Position numbers and translations under genes: made by a program
The notes under the pieces: generated by a model
What the model saw: only the letters and a program-made list of their open reading frames with translations
Told to the model about the DNA's origin: nothing
The model's database searches: none
DNA from: an uncultured Eubacteriales bacterium
Lineage (GTDB): Bacteria > Bacillota > Clostridia > Christensenellales > Borkfalkiaceae
DNA length: 64,000 bases
Assembly (NCBI GenBank): GCA_900540805.1
Contig: UQHL01000003.1
Span: 62,001-126,000, forward strand
Direction of reading: 5' to 3'
In this document: positions 16,846-25,328 of the stretch, one piece after another
Position numbering within the stretch: position 1 is the stretch's first letter
How the letters are laid out: every line of letters starts with the position of its first letter

Positions 16846-19235
16846 TACTTTTTCTTTTTAAGGCAGGCGAACGCCGCCGCGACGGCCGTCCCGAAACAGA
16901 GCAGCGCGGGGCCTGCGGCGATAACCGATCCGCAGCCGCTCTTCTTCTGATAGGTGAGCGTAATCGTCATATCCGCCATTGCTGTTCCCGAAAGCTTACG
17001 GGAAGCTTCCACAAATTCGTATCCGTCGATTTTCTTCGCTTCCACCGTGTAAATGTCTTTATATTTACAGGACGTCTCCTCCGCCTCGGCTATTTCGTTC
17101 CCCTCCGTATCCACGAATTTCAGGGTGATTTTTATATCGGCAAGCGAGTACGTCAAAACAATTTCCGTACTTTCATAAATCTCTCCCGAAAGTCCTTTGT
17201 CGGCCGATTTGTAAACGTACCCCATAATAGTCGGCGCAGTCAGTTCGTAAGCCCCCGCCGATACGGAAAGCACTTCCGGATCCCTTATGCTCTTGCCTTT
17301 TTCATCGACGAATCTGAGCGTGACGTTCACGGAAGGAGGAGCCAATTCCGCATTGGCGACGGCGAGATCGCGCTCTTCCCCGGATAAAAGCACTTCCGTC
17401 TCGTTGAAAGCGGAATTGCAAAAAACTTTCGCGCCTTTCGTAACGTCGGCAACGTTTACGTCCGCGGTTGCGTCCGAGGCGTCGGAAGTATACGTAAGAT
17501 CGGCAGCGTTCAGCAAAACCTCCACCTTGGTTTTGTTCACGCCCGCTTTTACCGTTCCCGCCGAAGCAATCTTAACGCCGTAACCGCCGTACCACGAAGT
17601 TTTGGTAAGGTTCATGGCAAAGCTGGCCGATTTTATCACCGTCCCGGAAGCCATTTTCTCATTTTCGCTTCCCAAGACCCGAAAATATTCCCACGGAATA
17701 TACCATGTGCCCGCCTCGGCCGTAAATACGTGCTGCGTGTTTTTTTCCGTAAGCGAGACGCACTCTCCTTCTTCCGAGGTGAACATATCCGCGCCCACGC
17801 AATCGGCATAAGCGGTATAAACCGTTCCCTCCGCGTCCGTAATCATAAATTTAAAGCCGTAATTCGCTCTGGCTCCCAGAAATTTGACAAATATGCCGGT
17901 AGATTTCGACGTGTCGATTCCGTCGCCGAAAGCGATCGACAGCTGAGAATAGAGCCCGGACTGAGCCGTCATGCTTTTCTTGATTCCCATGTAAACGGCC
18001 TTATTCATATCCGATTTCACGTTCAGAGAAGAGAGCACGCCGTTCTCGTCGAATGCGGCCTCGTATATTTCGTTGCTCGTATTCTCGTCCCAATCGGTAT
18101 CGGGAATTTCCGCAGGTTTATAAGTGAGCGTGACCGTCGTATTTACGGACGGGAGATTTCCCGTCAAAGGAAGGTCCGAACTTACGTAATCGAAATCGGG
18201 AATAACGGGCGCTTCTATATTGTACGGATATTCTCCCGCCGCCTTGTCGAATTTAACCCTCAGCGTTTCGGAATTTTTCAAAGAGATTCCTTCTTCATCG
18301 ACGTAATTTACCGTGAGCTTTGCGTCCGAACGGGAAATTTCCCCGTAGGAAATTATATCGGAATAGCCTTCGTCGCCCGCCTTCGTTATTACCGTCATTC
18401 CGCTGTTTAACGCTCCGTCGATGCGATAGGTCTGTCCTTTATCCACTGCGGCATAGTTAATTGCCGCATCCGTTTTCGTCTCGTCCGCCGTCGAAGAGGC
18501 GGAAGCCGCGGTAAGCAGCATCTGCGCCGAAGACGTTTCCGCATCCGTTCCGACGAAAGCCGTACCCACGGAATACACCGTCATACCGAGGCCGCCGTAA
18601 TACATGCTTCCGCCGCTGCGGGCAGCCAACGTGAAGTAAAACGAAATCGATTCCACTCTCCTCGTTTTTTCCTCGTCCAGAAAATTGCCCGACGCCCCCA
18701 CGGACGCAAAGGTCTGAGACCAGGGAATATATAAAGTTCCCGTCTGATTCGCGACCCATGCGAAATTGTTCTTGCTCATGCTTATGGAAGAAACGGTTCC
18801 GTCCTCCAGAACGAACGGATCGCTTACCGTGCCGCCGTGGCTCATCCTCCAATGGTTCCCTTCGGAATCCTCTGCCAAAATCTTAAACGAGCCGTTGTTG
18901 AAATCGGGCGTAAGCATTTTCAGAAAAATGCCCGTAGACTGCGACGGATCCACCGCTTCGTCAAAATCGATCGTCAGACGCAGCAGCTCCGCTCTGCCTT
19001 CCATTCCGCTTTTTACGCCGAGATAAACGCCGTCGTCCGTCGGAGTGTTATCTTTAACGCCTTCAAACGTTCCGTCTGCGCCGAACAAAAATTCCGTCTG
19101 CGCCTTTGAGGACTCTCCTCCGCCCAGCCCCCCCGCGCCCTCTTCGCCGTCGGCGAAAATAATCCCTGCCGAAGAAGCGACAGCCGACATTGTAAGCAAC
19201 GCAAACGCCGTTACAAAAAATTTTTTGAGTTTCAT
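16845..19235 (-). CDS. Secreted surface protein with two repeated beta modules, MucBP-like domains and a C-terminal sorting-like tail
   Basis: 796 residues from an internal ATG at 19235 that has a perfect AGGAGG six bases upstream and starts a signal peptide (MKLKKFFVTAFALLTMSAVA). Two modules of about 190 residues follow (both with an STGIFxKxL motif and a YIPW strand), each trailed by a MucBP-type repeat (KLTVNYVDEEGISL..., VTLRFVDEKGKSI...), with a third repeat near the C-terminus (ITLKFVDTEGNEI). The end is SGCGS, a hydrophobic stretch and KKKK. MucBP repeats bind mucin or glycans in other bacteria. It is the second half of a longer open frame, but has its own translation signals. Confidence 0.75.
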   Translation of the reverse strand: MKLKKFFVTAFALLTMSAVASSAGIIFADGEEGAGGLGGGESSKAQTEFLFGADGTFEGVKDNTPTDDGVYLGVKSGMEGRAELLRLTIDFDEAVDPSQSTGIFLKMLTPDFNNGSFKILAEDSEGNHWRMSHGGTVSDPFVLEDGTVSSISMSKNNFAWVANQTGTLYIPWSQTFASVGASGNFLDEEKTRRVESISFYFTLAARSGGSMYYGGLGMTVYSVGTAFVGTDAETSSAQMLLTAASASSTADETKTDAAINYAAVDKGQTYRIDGALNSGMTVITKAGDEGYSDIISYGEISRSDAKLTVNYVDEEGISLKNSETLRVKFDKAAGEYPYNIEAPVIPDFDYVSSDLPLTGNLPSVNTTVTLTYKPAEIPDTDWDENTSNEIYEAAFDENGVLSSLNVKSDMNKAVYMGIKKSMTAQSGLYSQLSIAFGDGIDTSKSTGIFVKFLGARANYGFKFMITDAEGTVYTAYADCVGADMFTSEEGECVSLTEKNTQHVFTAEAGTWYIPWEYFRVLGSENEKMASGTVIKSASFAMNLTKTSWYGGYGVKIASAGTVKAGVNKTKVEVLLNAADLTYTSDASDATADVNVADVTKGAKVFCNSAFNETEVLLSGEERDLAVANAELAPPSVNVTLRFVDEKGKSIRDPEVLSVSAGAYELTAPTIMGYVYKSADKGLSGEIYESTEIVLTYSLADIKITLKFVDTEGNEIAEAEETSCKYKDIYTVEAKKIDGYEFVEASRKLSGTAMADMTITLTYQKKSGCGSVIAAGPALLCFGTAVAAAFACLKKKK

Positions 19236-20846
19236 GATTTTCCTCCTGTCGGAATTTTTTATCTCTATCGTTCGATCCGATATATTTTTATTTTTTTTCT
19301 TCCGGAGCAAAAACGCTCCGATTAAAACGGCGAGAAGCGCCGTTCCGCTTTTTGCCGTCGACCCGCAGCCGCCGTCGTCTTTCTCGGAAAGCTCTACCCT
19401 GACCCTGAGCAGCTGATAGGAATCCAGAAGCGTTTCGGGCGATTCGCAGGAAAACGTTACGAAATAAGTCCCCGCCGCCTCTTTGTTGTAGCCCGCGCTT
19501 TTCCACGTCCCCGTCAGTTCATGCTGCGCTCCGTTGCTATCCGTCACGGTAAAAGTAGTCGGAAGCTGATCGCGTATCACGGAAGAGGCCGTGCCGACTG
19601 GATACGCGTACACGCTTTTATAGGCGTCGTTTACCGACACGATGTCCGCATATTCCCGATTGAGCTTCGTTACGGTAAGCTTATCGCGGGAAACGTCGCT
19701 GACAAAATATCCCGCTTTGACGTCTTCCTCCGTAAAGATCGACAGCCTTATGCTGTTCTCCGTATATCTGCCCTTATCGTAAGACACCAAAATTCTCCCG
19801 TCGGGGGCCTGATAAATTTCGGGATAAGCCGATATATATCTGTCGAGCAGCAAAGAATACGGCCATGTTTCCCCGTCGTCCTCGGACAAAAATACGGTCA
19901 TCATCTCCCTCGCTCCGCTGTCGTTCGTCACGAAAGCAAGCGCGCCCGATTTTAATTTTATAAAGGCGCTCCTCGCTCCAGGGCCGCGCAGCGGATATGC
20001 AAGCCCGCCTTTCGACTCCGTCCAGGTCATTCCTCCGTCCGTCGAAAACGCCTGCTCTATCCCGCCGTCGTAGCCCTTTTCCAGCCGCGACAGCATCCAC
20101 AGAGAACCGTCTTTCTTTTCTACGACCGACGCTTCCGTATAAGTCTTGTCGGGTTTGACGTAAGCGGATTTTATCGTGGATATTTTTTTATAGGAATATC
20201 CGTCGTCCGTGGACTTATATACGCCCGAATACCCGTCCTCGTCGCCCGTGACGTAAATGATGCTTCCGTCGGATAATATAGTCGGCTTGACGAAAACGGT
20301 TCGGTCGCTTACCTGAAACGGCCCCTCGTAAGCGATCTTATCCAAAGGCCCGTCCGCGCCGATCAGTTTTATCGCGTACATTTTCGAGCCGGGCAGAACG
20401 GAATAATACAGGAGCAGTTCGCCTTTTCCGTTGACAAAGAAAACGGGCAGAACCACGCTTGCGGAAGTTACGGGGTCGATGATGATAAACGGATCCTTCC
20501 AGCTTTCCCCGCCGTCGTCGCTGGCGGCGACGGGGATGTAATTGTCTGCATGCGGTTCTTTTGTCCCGCCCGTGTACCAGGAAACGAAAAGATTGTTTCC
20601 GCAGCTGACGGCCGTAGATATGCCGTTCCATTTCCGGCTGGAAGGGAAATAATCTTCATCGGTATCGTCGCTCAGTTTCACCGAAAGATCGGTCTGAGAA
20701 TTTACGAGCGTTATTTCGGAAGCCCCCGGCGTATGGTTCTGTATGGTTTCCGCCGAGCAGACCGGCATTTCGGCGGGCGCCGCAGAAAACACGGAAGAGG
20801 CAATCGCCGCAACGGCGGCGCATATCGTCGTTATGAGTTTTTTCAC
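16845..20846 (-). CDS. Secreted BNR sialidase-like protein reading in frame into the MucBP gene (nominal 1333 aa ORF)
   Basis: The open frame starts at a GTG (20846). Its first 518 residues are a complete protein: signal peptide (LITTICAAVAAIASSVFSAA), a sialidase-type propeller with Asp boxes ASDDGGESW, KSTDDGYSY, STDGGMTW and SEDDGETW, an Ig-like domain, then DDGGCGSTAKSGTALLAVLI, a hydrophobic tail and RKKK. There should be a stop here. Instead the code runs on for about 18 linker codons, through the AGGAGG of the next gene, into its signal peptide. One extra A in the A8 tract (complement of 19291-19298) would give KKKK and TAA. So this is probably two genes fused by a one-base deletion, slippage or sequencing error. 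Stop overlaps the next ATG (TAATG). Confidence 0.8.
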   Translation of the reverse strand: MKKLITTICAAVAAIASSVFSAAPAEMPVCSAETIQNHTPGASEITLVNSQTDLSVKLSDDTDEDYFPSSRKWNGISTAVSCGNNLFVSWYTGGTKEPHADNYIPVAASDDGGESWKDPFIIIDPVTSASVVLPVFFVNGKGELLLYYSVLPGSKMYAIKLIGADGPLDKIAYEGPFQVSDRTVFVKPTILSDGSIIYVTGDEDGYSGVYKSTDDGYSYKKISTIKSAYVKPDKTYTEASVVEKKDGSLWMLSRLEKGYDGGIEQAFSTDGGMTWTESKGGLAYPLRGPGARSAFIKLKSGALAFVTNDSGAREMMTVFLSEDDGETWPYSLLLDRYISAYPEIYQAPDGRILVSYDKGRYTENSIRLSIFTEEDVKAGYFVSDVSRDKLTVTKLNREYADIVSVNDAYKSVYAYPVGTASSVIRDQLPTTFTVTDSNGAQHELTGTWKSAGYNKEAAGTYFVTFSCESPETLLDSYQLLRVRVELSEKDDGGCGSTAKSGTALLAVLIGAFLLRKKKNKNISDRTIEIKNSDRRKIMKLKKFFVTAFALLTMSAVASSAGIIFADGEEGAGGLGGGESSKAQTEFLFGADGTFEGVKDNTPTDDGVYLGVKSGMEGRAELLRLTIDFDEAVDPSQSTGIFLKMLTPDFNNGSFKILAEDSEGNHWRMSHGGTVSDPFVLEDGTVSSISMSKNNFAWVANQTGTLYIPWSQTFASVGASGNFLDEEKTRRVESISFYFTLAARSGGSMYYGGLGMTVYSVGTAFVGTDAETSSAQMLLTAASASSTADETKTDAAINYAAVDKGQTYRIDGALNSGMTVITKAGDEGYSDIISYGEISRSDAKLTVNYVDEEGISLKNSETLRVKFDKAAGEYPYNIEAPVIPDFDYVSSDLPLTGNLPSVNTTVTLTYKPAEIPDTDWDENTSNEIYEAAFDENGVLSSLNVKSDMNKAVYMGIKKSMTAQSGLYSQLSIAFGDGIDTSKSTGIFVKFLGARANYGFKFMITDAEGTVYTAYADCVGADMFTSEEGECVSLTEKNTQHVFTAEAGTWYIPWEYFRVLGSENEKMASGTVIKSASFAMNLTKTSWYGGYGVKIASAGTVKAGVNKTKVEVLLNAADLTYTSDASDATADVNVADVTKGAKVFCNSAFNETEVLLSGEERDLAVANAELAPPSVNVTLRFVDEKGKSIRDPEVLSVSAGAYELTAPTIMGYVYKSADKGLSGEIYESTEIVLTYSLADIKITLKFVDTEGNEIAEAEETSCKYKDIYTVEAKKIDGYEFVEASRKLSGTAMADMTITLTYQKKSGCGSVIAAGPALLCFGTAVAAAFACLKKKK

Positions 20847-20858
20847 CGCGGTCTACCT

Positions 20859-22763
20859 TTATTCAGCCCAACTGATGTATTCGGGAACGTCTATCATATA
20901 TTTCGACGCTCCGCCGAAAAGCGTGACCTCGGGCGCGACGTATTCGGGATCGGCTTTCGGCCATGCATACGAAATTCCGAGTTCCTGCTTATACTCTTTG
21001 AAACACTTATTTCTGAAAGCCAGCCATTTTTCGGCACCTTTTTCATAGGTCCTCGCCAAAGCCCGGTCGTAAATTTCTTTCATCGCCTTTTTGTCGGAAG
21101 CCATAATCATCTGCGGATAGGCCTCGATCCATACGGCCTCTATATCCGATTGGATTTCCGAATACTCGTTAAGTCCCTTCTGATCGGAGGTGTCCAGAGG
21201 ATAACGCATGGGAACGCGGGAGAAAGCATAATCGAAATAGGTGCACTTATTTTTAAACTCTATCCAAGTTTGCAGCCAGTTGATCGCGTATTTGTCGGGG
21301 CTGGTCATTCGGGTATACATGATATTCGTAAGCATAGTCGTTCTCGTGATGCCCATGTCGTACAAAGCGGAAACATTGTTCGCGCGGAGGGCTTCCGCCG
21401 CTTTCGGAGTCCATTCCATACGGCCGTATGTGCTCACCTTGCCCGTTTCGGGATCGGTTTCCCCGGGCTTGACTTTATACGTATAATACTCGCCTTCGTT
21501 CTTGCCGTAATACGCTTCTCTCTGTCCCTGCTCGCTGATGAGATAGTCCATTACCTTTATCACTCTGTCCACGCGCTTGCAGTTTTTGGTTATCATCGTG
21601 ACGTAAAGCCCTCTCCCCGCATAATCGCACAGAAGCGGAGCGTCGCCCGCACTGTTGGTCAACACGATGCTGACATAGGTATGCTCGTCGTCCGTTTCCC
21701 CCGTCTTGTCGTCGTGCCCCTTCTTTTCGCGGACGCCCAGCTGCGCGGCATGCTGCTGGCTGGCGCCGATGTACGCAAACGGATACCCGTTGAGAAGATT
21801 GGTGCTTATGTTATCTCTCGTATAGCTGAAATTTCCCGAGGTGATCAGGTTTGCATTGTACAGATCGTTGAGAAATTCCATTACCTCCACAAATTCTTCC
21901 GTGTCGTACTGATACAGATAATTGCCATCCGCGTCCTCCTGCGGCACGCAGAAAAATTCCATGAGCGCCGAAAGAGAATAATTGAAGCAATCGTTTGTAG
22001 CCGTTAAATTAAAGGGCGAAAGACATACCGTCGGATTGCTGTTTTTAAGCCCGTAATTGCTCTTCACCCATTTCGCCATTTCGATAAAGCCCGCCGGACG
22101 GGTGATATAAGCATCTTCGTCGAAATCGGGATCCTGTGCCTTTTTATACGCGATGAAAGCGTTCAGATAATCCTTGCGCACGATGACGTCGTAATTCATG
22201 AACTGATGTCCGCCTATGTCGTTTTCATACTCGGCTATATCGTCGTCGTTATAGAAGTTGCTGGCCAGGCCGTACATATACCCGTCCGACCCCGAATAAT
22301 ACCGTTTATGTTCGGGAGAAATTCTTTTAAGCATACTCGGCGCATAGCTTTCCGCCAGCCGGTCTATGGCATAGCAGTACCCTTCCTCGGCGAGCTGCAC
22401 GCGGGTGCGCAGGTCCCCGATGGTGATGACGTCGGGAAGCATATCCCCCGCTATCATGGTGTTAAGCTCGGTGTTGTCCGTCGTCATCGCGCTCTGAAAT
22501 TTGACGTTCACGCCCGTACGCTCCCGGATCAGGTCTACGATTTTCGAGCCATAGAACGTATAGTTCGTAAACCAGGTGATTTCCAGGTCCTCGTCGTCGG
22601 GATCGATCTGCTCCCAGCTGTTCACGTTCGGATCATAATCGGTGGAATACTGATTGTAATCGAGATTTTCCCTGCCTCCCGGTCTGTCGCCGCAAGCGGA
22701 CACGGAAGCCGTCATAAACCCCGCCAAAGACAGACAGACAAATGCCTTGAAGAGTTTTTTCAT
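20859..22763 (-). CDS. Extracellular solute-binding lipoprotein of a sugar ABC transporter (LipO type)
   Basis: 634 residues, large as in the LipO/LplA group. Lipoprotein signal SLAGFMTASVSACGDRPG; mature binding domains follow, with ITWFTNYTFYGSKIVDLIRE near the start and typical hinge strands (GDMLPDVITIGD, GYMYGLASN). AGGAGGA sits eight bases before the ATG. It should deliver oligosaccharides to the two permeases encoded upstream. No ATPase is encoded nearby, as usual for these transporters, which share MsmX-type ATPases. IS110 copy 2 lies between this gene and its permeases. Confidence 0.9.
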   Translation of the reverse strand: MKKLFKAFVCLSLAGFMTASVSACGDRPGGRENLDYNQYSTDYDPNVNSWEQIDPDDEDLEITWFTNYTFYGSKIVDLIRERTGVNVKFQSAMTTDNTELNTMIAGDMLPDVITIGDLRTRVQLAEEGYCYAIDRLAESYAPSMLKRISPEHKRYYSGSDGYMYGLASNFYNDDDIAEYENDIGGHQFMNYDVIVRKDYLNAFIAYKKAQDPDFDEDAYITRPAGFIEMAKWVKSNYGLKNSNPTVCLSPFNLTATNDCFNYSLSALMEFFCVPQEDADGNYLYQYDTEEFVEVMEFLNDLYNANLITSGNFSYTRDNISTNLLNGYPFAYIGASQQHAAQLGVREKKGHDDKTGETDDEHTYVSIVLTNSAGDAPLLCDYAGRGLYVTMITKNCKRVDRVIKVMDYLISEQGQREAYYGKNEGEYYTYKVKPGETDPETGKVSTYGRMEWTPKAAEALRANNVSALYDMGITRTTMLTNIMYTRMTSPDKYAINWLQTWIEFKNKCTYFDYAFSRVPMRYPLDTSDQKGLNEYSEIQSDIEAVWIEAYPQMIMASDKKAMKEIYDRALARTYEKGAEKWLAFRNKCFKEYKQELGISYAWPKADPEYVAPEVTLFGGASKYMIDVPEYISWAE

Positions 22764-22798
22764 TCAATAAGTCCTCCTGATACAATATAATTGACCGA

Positions 22799-23010
22799 GA
22801 AAGTGCGGTTATTTGGATTTGCACTTTCCAAGTTCCGTTACTTAAGCTATAATGGAAAGGTATTTAAGGTCTGACGGTTTACTCCCGGTGCTTGTACGCA
22901 CGTCATACAAGACTGTCAGCCGACTTTCCATTATAGCGTTCGGTTTCCGCAGGTTGGACTTCGCGTCCGGGTCACCCATCAGATTGAATATGTAATGGTT
23001 CTTGTCGGTC
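22799..23010 (+). ncRNA. Candidate IS110 bridge RNA, copy 2
   Basis: Three structural blocks precede the transposase. A 5' hairpin pairs AAAGTGC (22800-22806) with GCACTTT (22821-22827). A long hairpin has 14 perfect pairs, GCTATAATGGAAAG (22846-22859) with CTTTCCATTATAGC (22924-22937), and inside it CTGAC/GTCAG and CTTGTA/TACAAG with a loop. A third block contains GGAC/GTCC (22958-22970). A 5' stem followed by two loop-bearing hairpins is the published layout of IS110 bridge RNAs, in which the loops choose target and donor. Function inferred from family. Confidence 0.6.
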
Positions 23011-23045
23011 ACCTTTTTACAAATCCAATTTTTCAGAGGTCTCTT

Positions 23046-24266
23046 ATGAACGCTGTCGGTATCGATGTTTCCAAAGGCAAGTCTACCGTTGCCATCCTGC
23101 GCCCCGGCGGGGAAGTTGTCGCTTCTCCGTTCGAGGTTTCTCACAATCCAAGGAAACTTAATGAGCTCGTCTCTCTCATCAAAAGCCTGAACGGTGATTC
23201 CAAAATCCTTATGGAGTACACCGGCAACTACTACCTTCCCGTCGCCCTCTTCCTCCAAAAGTCCGGTTTATTTGTTTCCGTCGTCAATCCTATTCTCGTT
23301 AAAGACTATAACAACAAATCTTTATCTGTCCGCAAAGGCAAAACCGATAAGAAAGATTCCCTGAAACTTGCCGCCTTTGCCTTAGACCGCTGGCATGATC
23401 TGCTTCTCTTTTCCCCTCAATCCGACTCGAGAACTTTGCTCAAAGCCTTTAACAGGCAATATAACCAGTACAATAAGCTCAAAGTCATGCTCAAAAACAA
23501 TCTCATTTCCGTTCTCGACCAGACTTTCCCCGGTGCCAATACTCTCTTCTCTACTCCCGCAAGAAAAGCAGACGGGCATGAAAAATGGATTGATTTTGTC
23601 CTCAAATTCCCACATTACGAATGCGTGTCAAAGAAATCTTTCTCCGCTTTCTCCAAAAGCTATCTTTCCTGGTGCAGAAAATTCGGCTATCTTTTCTCCG
23701 AAGCAAAAGCCAAAGAAATTTATGCCTTTGCCTGTAACTGCACTCCCTCTTTAGCCGATTCTGAGGCTACTCATACGCTCGTGTCTGCTGCAATTCTACA
23801 GCTGAATACTCTCAATGAAACCCTTGCCTCTTTACAGAAAGAAATGGATCTGTTGGCATGTTCTCTTCCGGAATATGACACTGTCTTGAGCTTATACGGC
23901 GTTGGCTCCGTCCTCGGAGCGCAGCTTATTGCCGAAATCGGCGACGTGTCCCGCTTCTCCAATAAAAAAGCTCTCGTCGGATTTGCGGGCATTGACGCTC
24001 CGCCCTTTCAATCCGGCAACTTCAATCCGCAGTCCCGAAATATCTCCAAACGCGGCTCCGCCGCTCTGCGCAAGACTTTGTTTCAAGTCATGGCCGTCAT
24101 CCTCCAAAACGCTCATGCAAACGAGCCTGTGTTCCTTTTCATGGATAAGAAACGCTCCGAAGGAAAGCCTTTTTACGTCTACATGATGGCTGGCGCCAAC
24201 AAGTTTTTGCGCATTTACTACGCCCGTGTCATGGTGCGTCTGAATTCGTTACGAGAGACCACCTAA
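23046..24266 (+). CDS. IS110-family transposase
   Basis: 406 residues, full length. The ATG at 23046 follows AGAGG. The DEDD RuvC-like domain starts AVGIDVSKGKSTVAI; the next acidic residues lie in ILMEYTGNYY and KTDKKDSLKLA. A coiled region leads to the C-terminal domain with LSLYGVGSVLGAQLIAEIGD and FAGIDAPPFQSGNFN, the catalytic Ser in the PPFQSG motif. The protein recombines DNA as a complex with its bridge RNA. Only distant similarity to copy 1 outside these motifs. Confidence 0.95.
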   Translation: MNAVGIDVSKGKSTVAILRPGGEVVASPFEVSHNPRKLNELVSLIKSLNGDSKILMEYTGNYYLPVALFLQKSGLFVSVVNPILVKDYNNKSLSVRKGKTDKKDSLKLAAFALDRWHDLLLFSPQSDSRTLLKAFNRQYNQYNKLKVMLKNNLISVLDQTFPGANTLFSTPARKADGHEKWIDFVLKFPHYECVSKKSFSAFSKSYLSWCRKFGYLFSEAKAKEIYAFACNCTPSLADSEATHTLVSAAILQLNTLNETLASLQKEMDLLACSLPEYDTVLSLYGVGSVLGAQLIAEIGDVSRFSNKKALVGFAGIDAPPFQSGNFNPQSRNISKRGSAALRKTLFQVMAVILQNAHANEPVFLFMDKKRSEGKPFYVYMMAGANKFLRIYYARVMVRLNSLRETT

Positions 24267-24283
24267 CCGTGCTCATTACCACT

Positions 24284-24307
24284 GCCGTTCGCGCGAACGG
24301 CTTTTTT
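24284..24307 (+). terminator. Terminator of IS110 copy 2
   Basis: GCCGTTCGC/GCGAACGGC (24284-24301) is a perfect nine-pair stem followed by six Ts. Confidence 0.85.
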
Positions 24308-24398
24308 CCATGCGCTTTTTTGCTTGCATAATTTCTTAGAAAAACTTCTTGATTTTTACTTGACTTTTATTTGCAGGTCTTATTTTTTTCGTTTATTT

Positions 24399-25307
24399 TC
24401 ATCCCTTTATCGCTCCGAGCATTACGCCTTTCGTAAAATACTTGGAAACGAAGGGATAGACGCAGAATATAGGTATGGTGGCGACGACGATGGCCGCAAA
24501 AGAAATTGTCCGGGAACTGATCTGCTGCGAAATGGACGGATCGGCGTCGGGCAGACTCGCGTCCTTGATTATCCGCATCAGATAATATTGAAGCAGCCAC
24601 ATGCTTTCGTCTTTTTTCGTATATACCAAAGTCGGCATATACGAATTCCAACGCGCAACCGCCAGCCAAAGCCCCACCGTAGCCAAAGCGGGCGTCGATA
24701 CGGGAAGATAAAGCGACCACCATATCCGAAACTCGTTCGCCCCGTCCATCATGGCCGATTCCCGCATACTCGTATCGATTCCTTTGAAAAAGCTTGTAAG
24801 AACGATCATGTTATAAACGGAATACAGTGCCGGAACGATATAGACGAGAAAGCTGTCGTAAAGTCCTATATTGACGATCAGCATGAAATACGGAATCAAC
24901 CCGCCGCCGAAAAACATCGTGATCATGTTTATCGTCCAGAATATTTTCTTCCCTTTCAGGCGGTTATGACTCATGGCGTAAGCGACGCAGCTCGTAAATA
25001 TAAGTCCGCCCGCAACGCCCGCGACGGTAGAGACGACGGTGTTGAGAAACGCCCTGTAAAGCCTGTCGTCGAAAAAGACGGCCTGATAATTGGCAAGAGT
25101 AAATTTTCTCGGAAAAAACCATATCCCGCCGTATTCGAAATCTATTCCGTCGTTAAACGAGCCGGCCACGGTATAAATAAAAGGATAGAGAGCCAGACAA
25201 GTAAAGAGCAGGAGAATAAATACGATTACGGCGTCTGCGAAATTGATCTTCCGCACAAGTCCGCCCGATTTCTTCTTCATCAGAAAATTCCCTCCCCCCG
25301 TGTTCAT
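24399..25307 (-). CDS. Sugar ABC transporter permease (YtcP/MalG-like)
   Basis: 302 residues from the ATG at 25307, or 293 from the in-frame ATG at 25280; both have the same GGGAGGG site because of a short duplication. Six membrane segments. The EAA loop, which docks the ATPase, is SMRESAMMDGANEFRIWWSL. Pairs with the permease upstream (its stop TGA overlaps this ATG in TGATG) and with the lipoprotein beyond the IS110 copy. The IS lies directly downstream, so the transporter operon is split. Confidence 0.9.
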   Translation of the reverse strand: MNTGGGNFLMKKKSGGLVRKINFADAVIVFILLLFTCLALYPFIYTVAGSFNDGIDFEYGGIWFFPRKFTLANYQAVFFDDRLYRAFLNTVVSTVAGVAGGLIFTSCVAYAMSHNRLKGKKIFWTINMITMFFGGGLIPYFMLIVNIGLYDSFLVYIVPALYSVYNMIVLTSFFKGIDTSMRESAMMDGANEFRIWWSLYLPVSTPALATVGLWLAVARWNSYMPTLVYTKKDESMWLLQYYLMRIIKDASLPDADPSISQQISSRTISFAAIVVATIPIFCVYPFVSKYFTKGVMLGAIKG

Positions 25308-25328
25308 CAGAAAATTCCCTCCCCCGTG
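25278..25328. repeat. Short tandem duplication around the permease start
   Basis: Two adjacent copies of the same 24-25 bases (25278-25302 and 25305-25328) differ only in the length of a C tract (six against five). The unit contains, on the minus strand, the ribosome site, the stop of the upstream permease and an ATG. The copies are 27 bases apart, so the reading frame is kept and nine residues are added at the N-terminus. Confidence 0.85.

Larger units (their letters stand above)
22791..24369 (+). mobile_element. IS110-family insertion sequence, copy 2 (apparently intact)
   Basis: Inserted in the opposite orientation between the permease and binding-protein genes of one ABC operon. It has a structured leader of about 250 bases, an intact 406-residue transposase, a terminator and the same right-end string TTTTTACTTGACTTTTA (24353-24369) as copy 1. 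Limits are approximate because IS110 elements lack inverted repeats. Confidence 0.75.
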
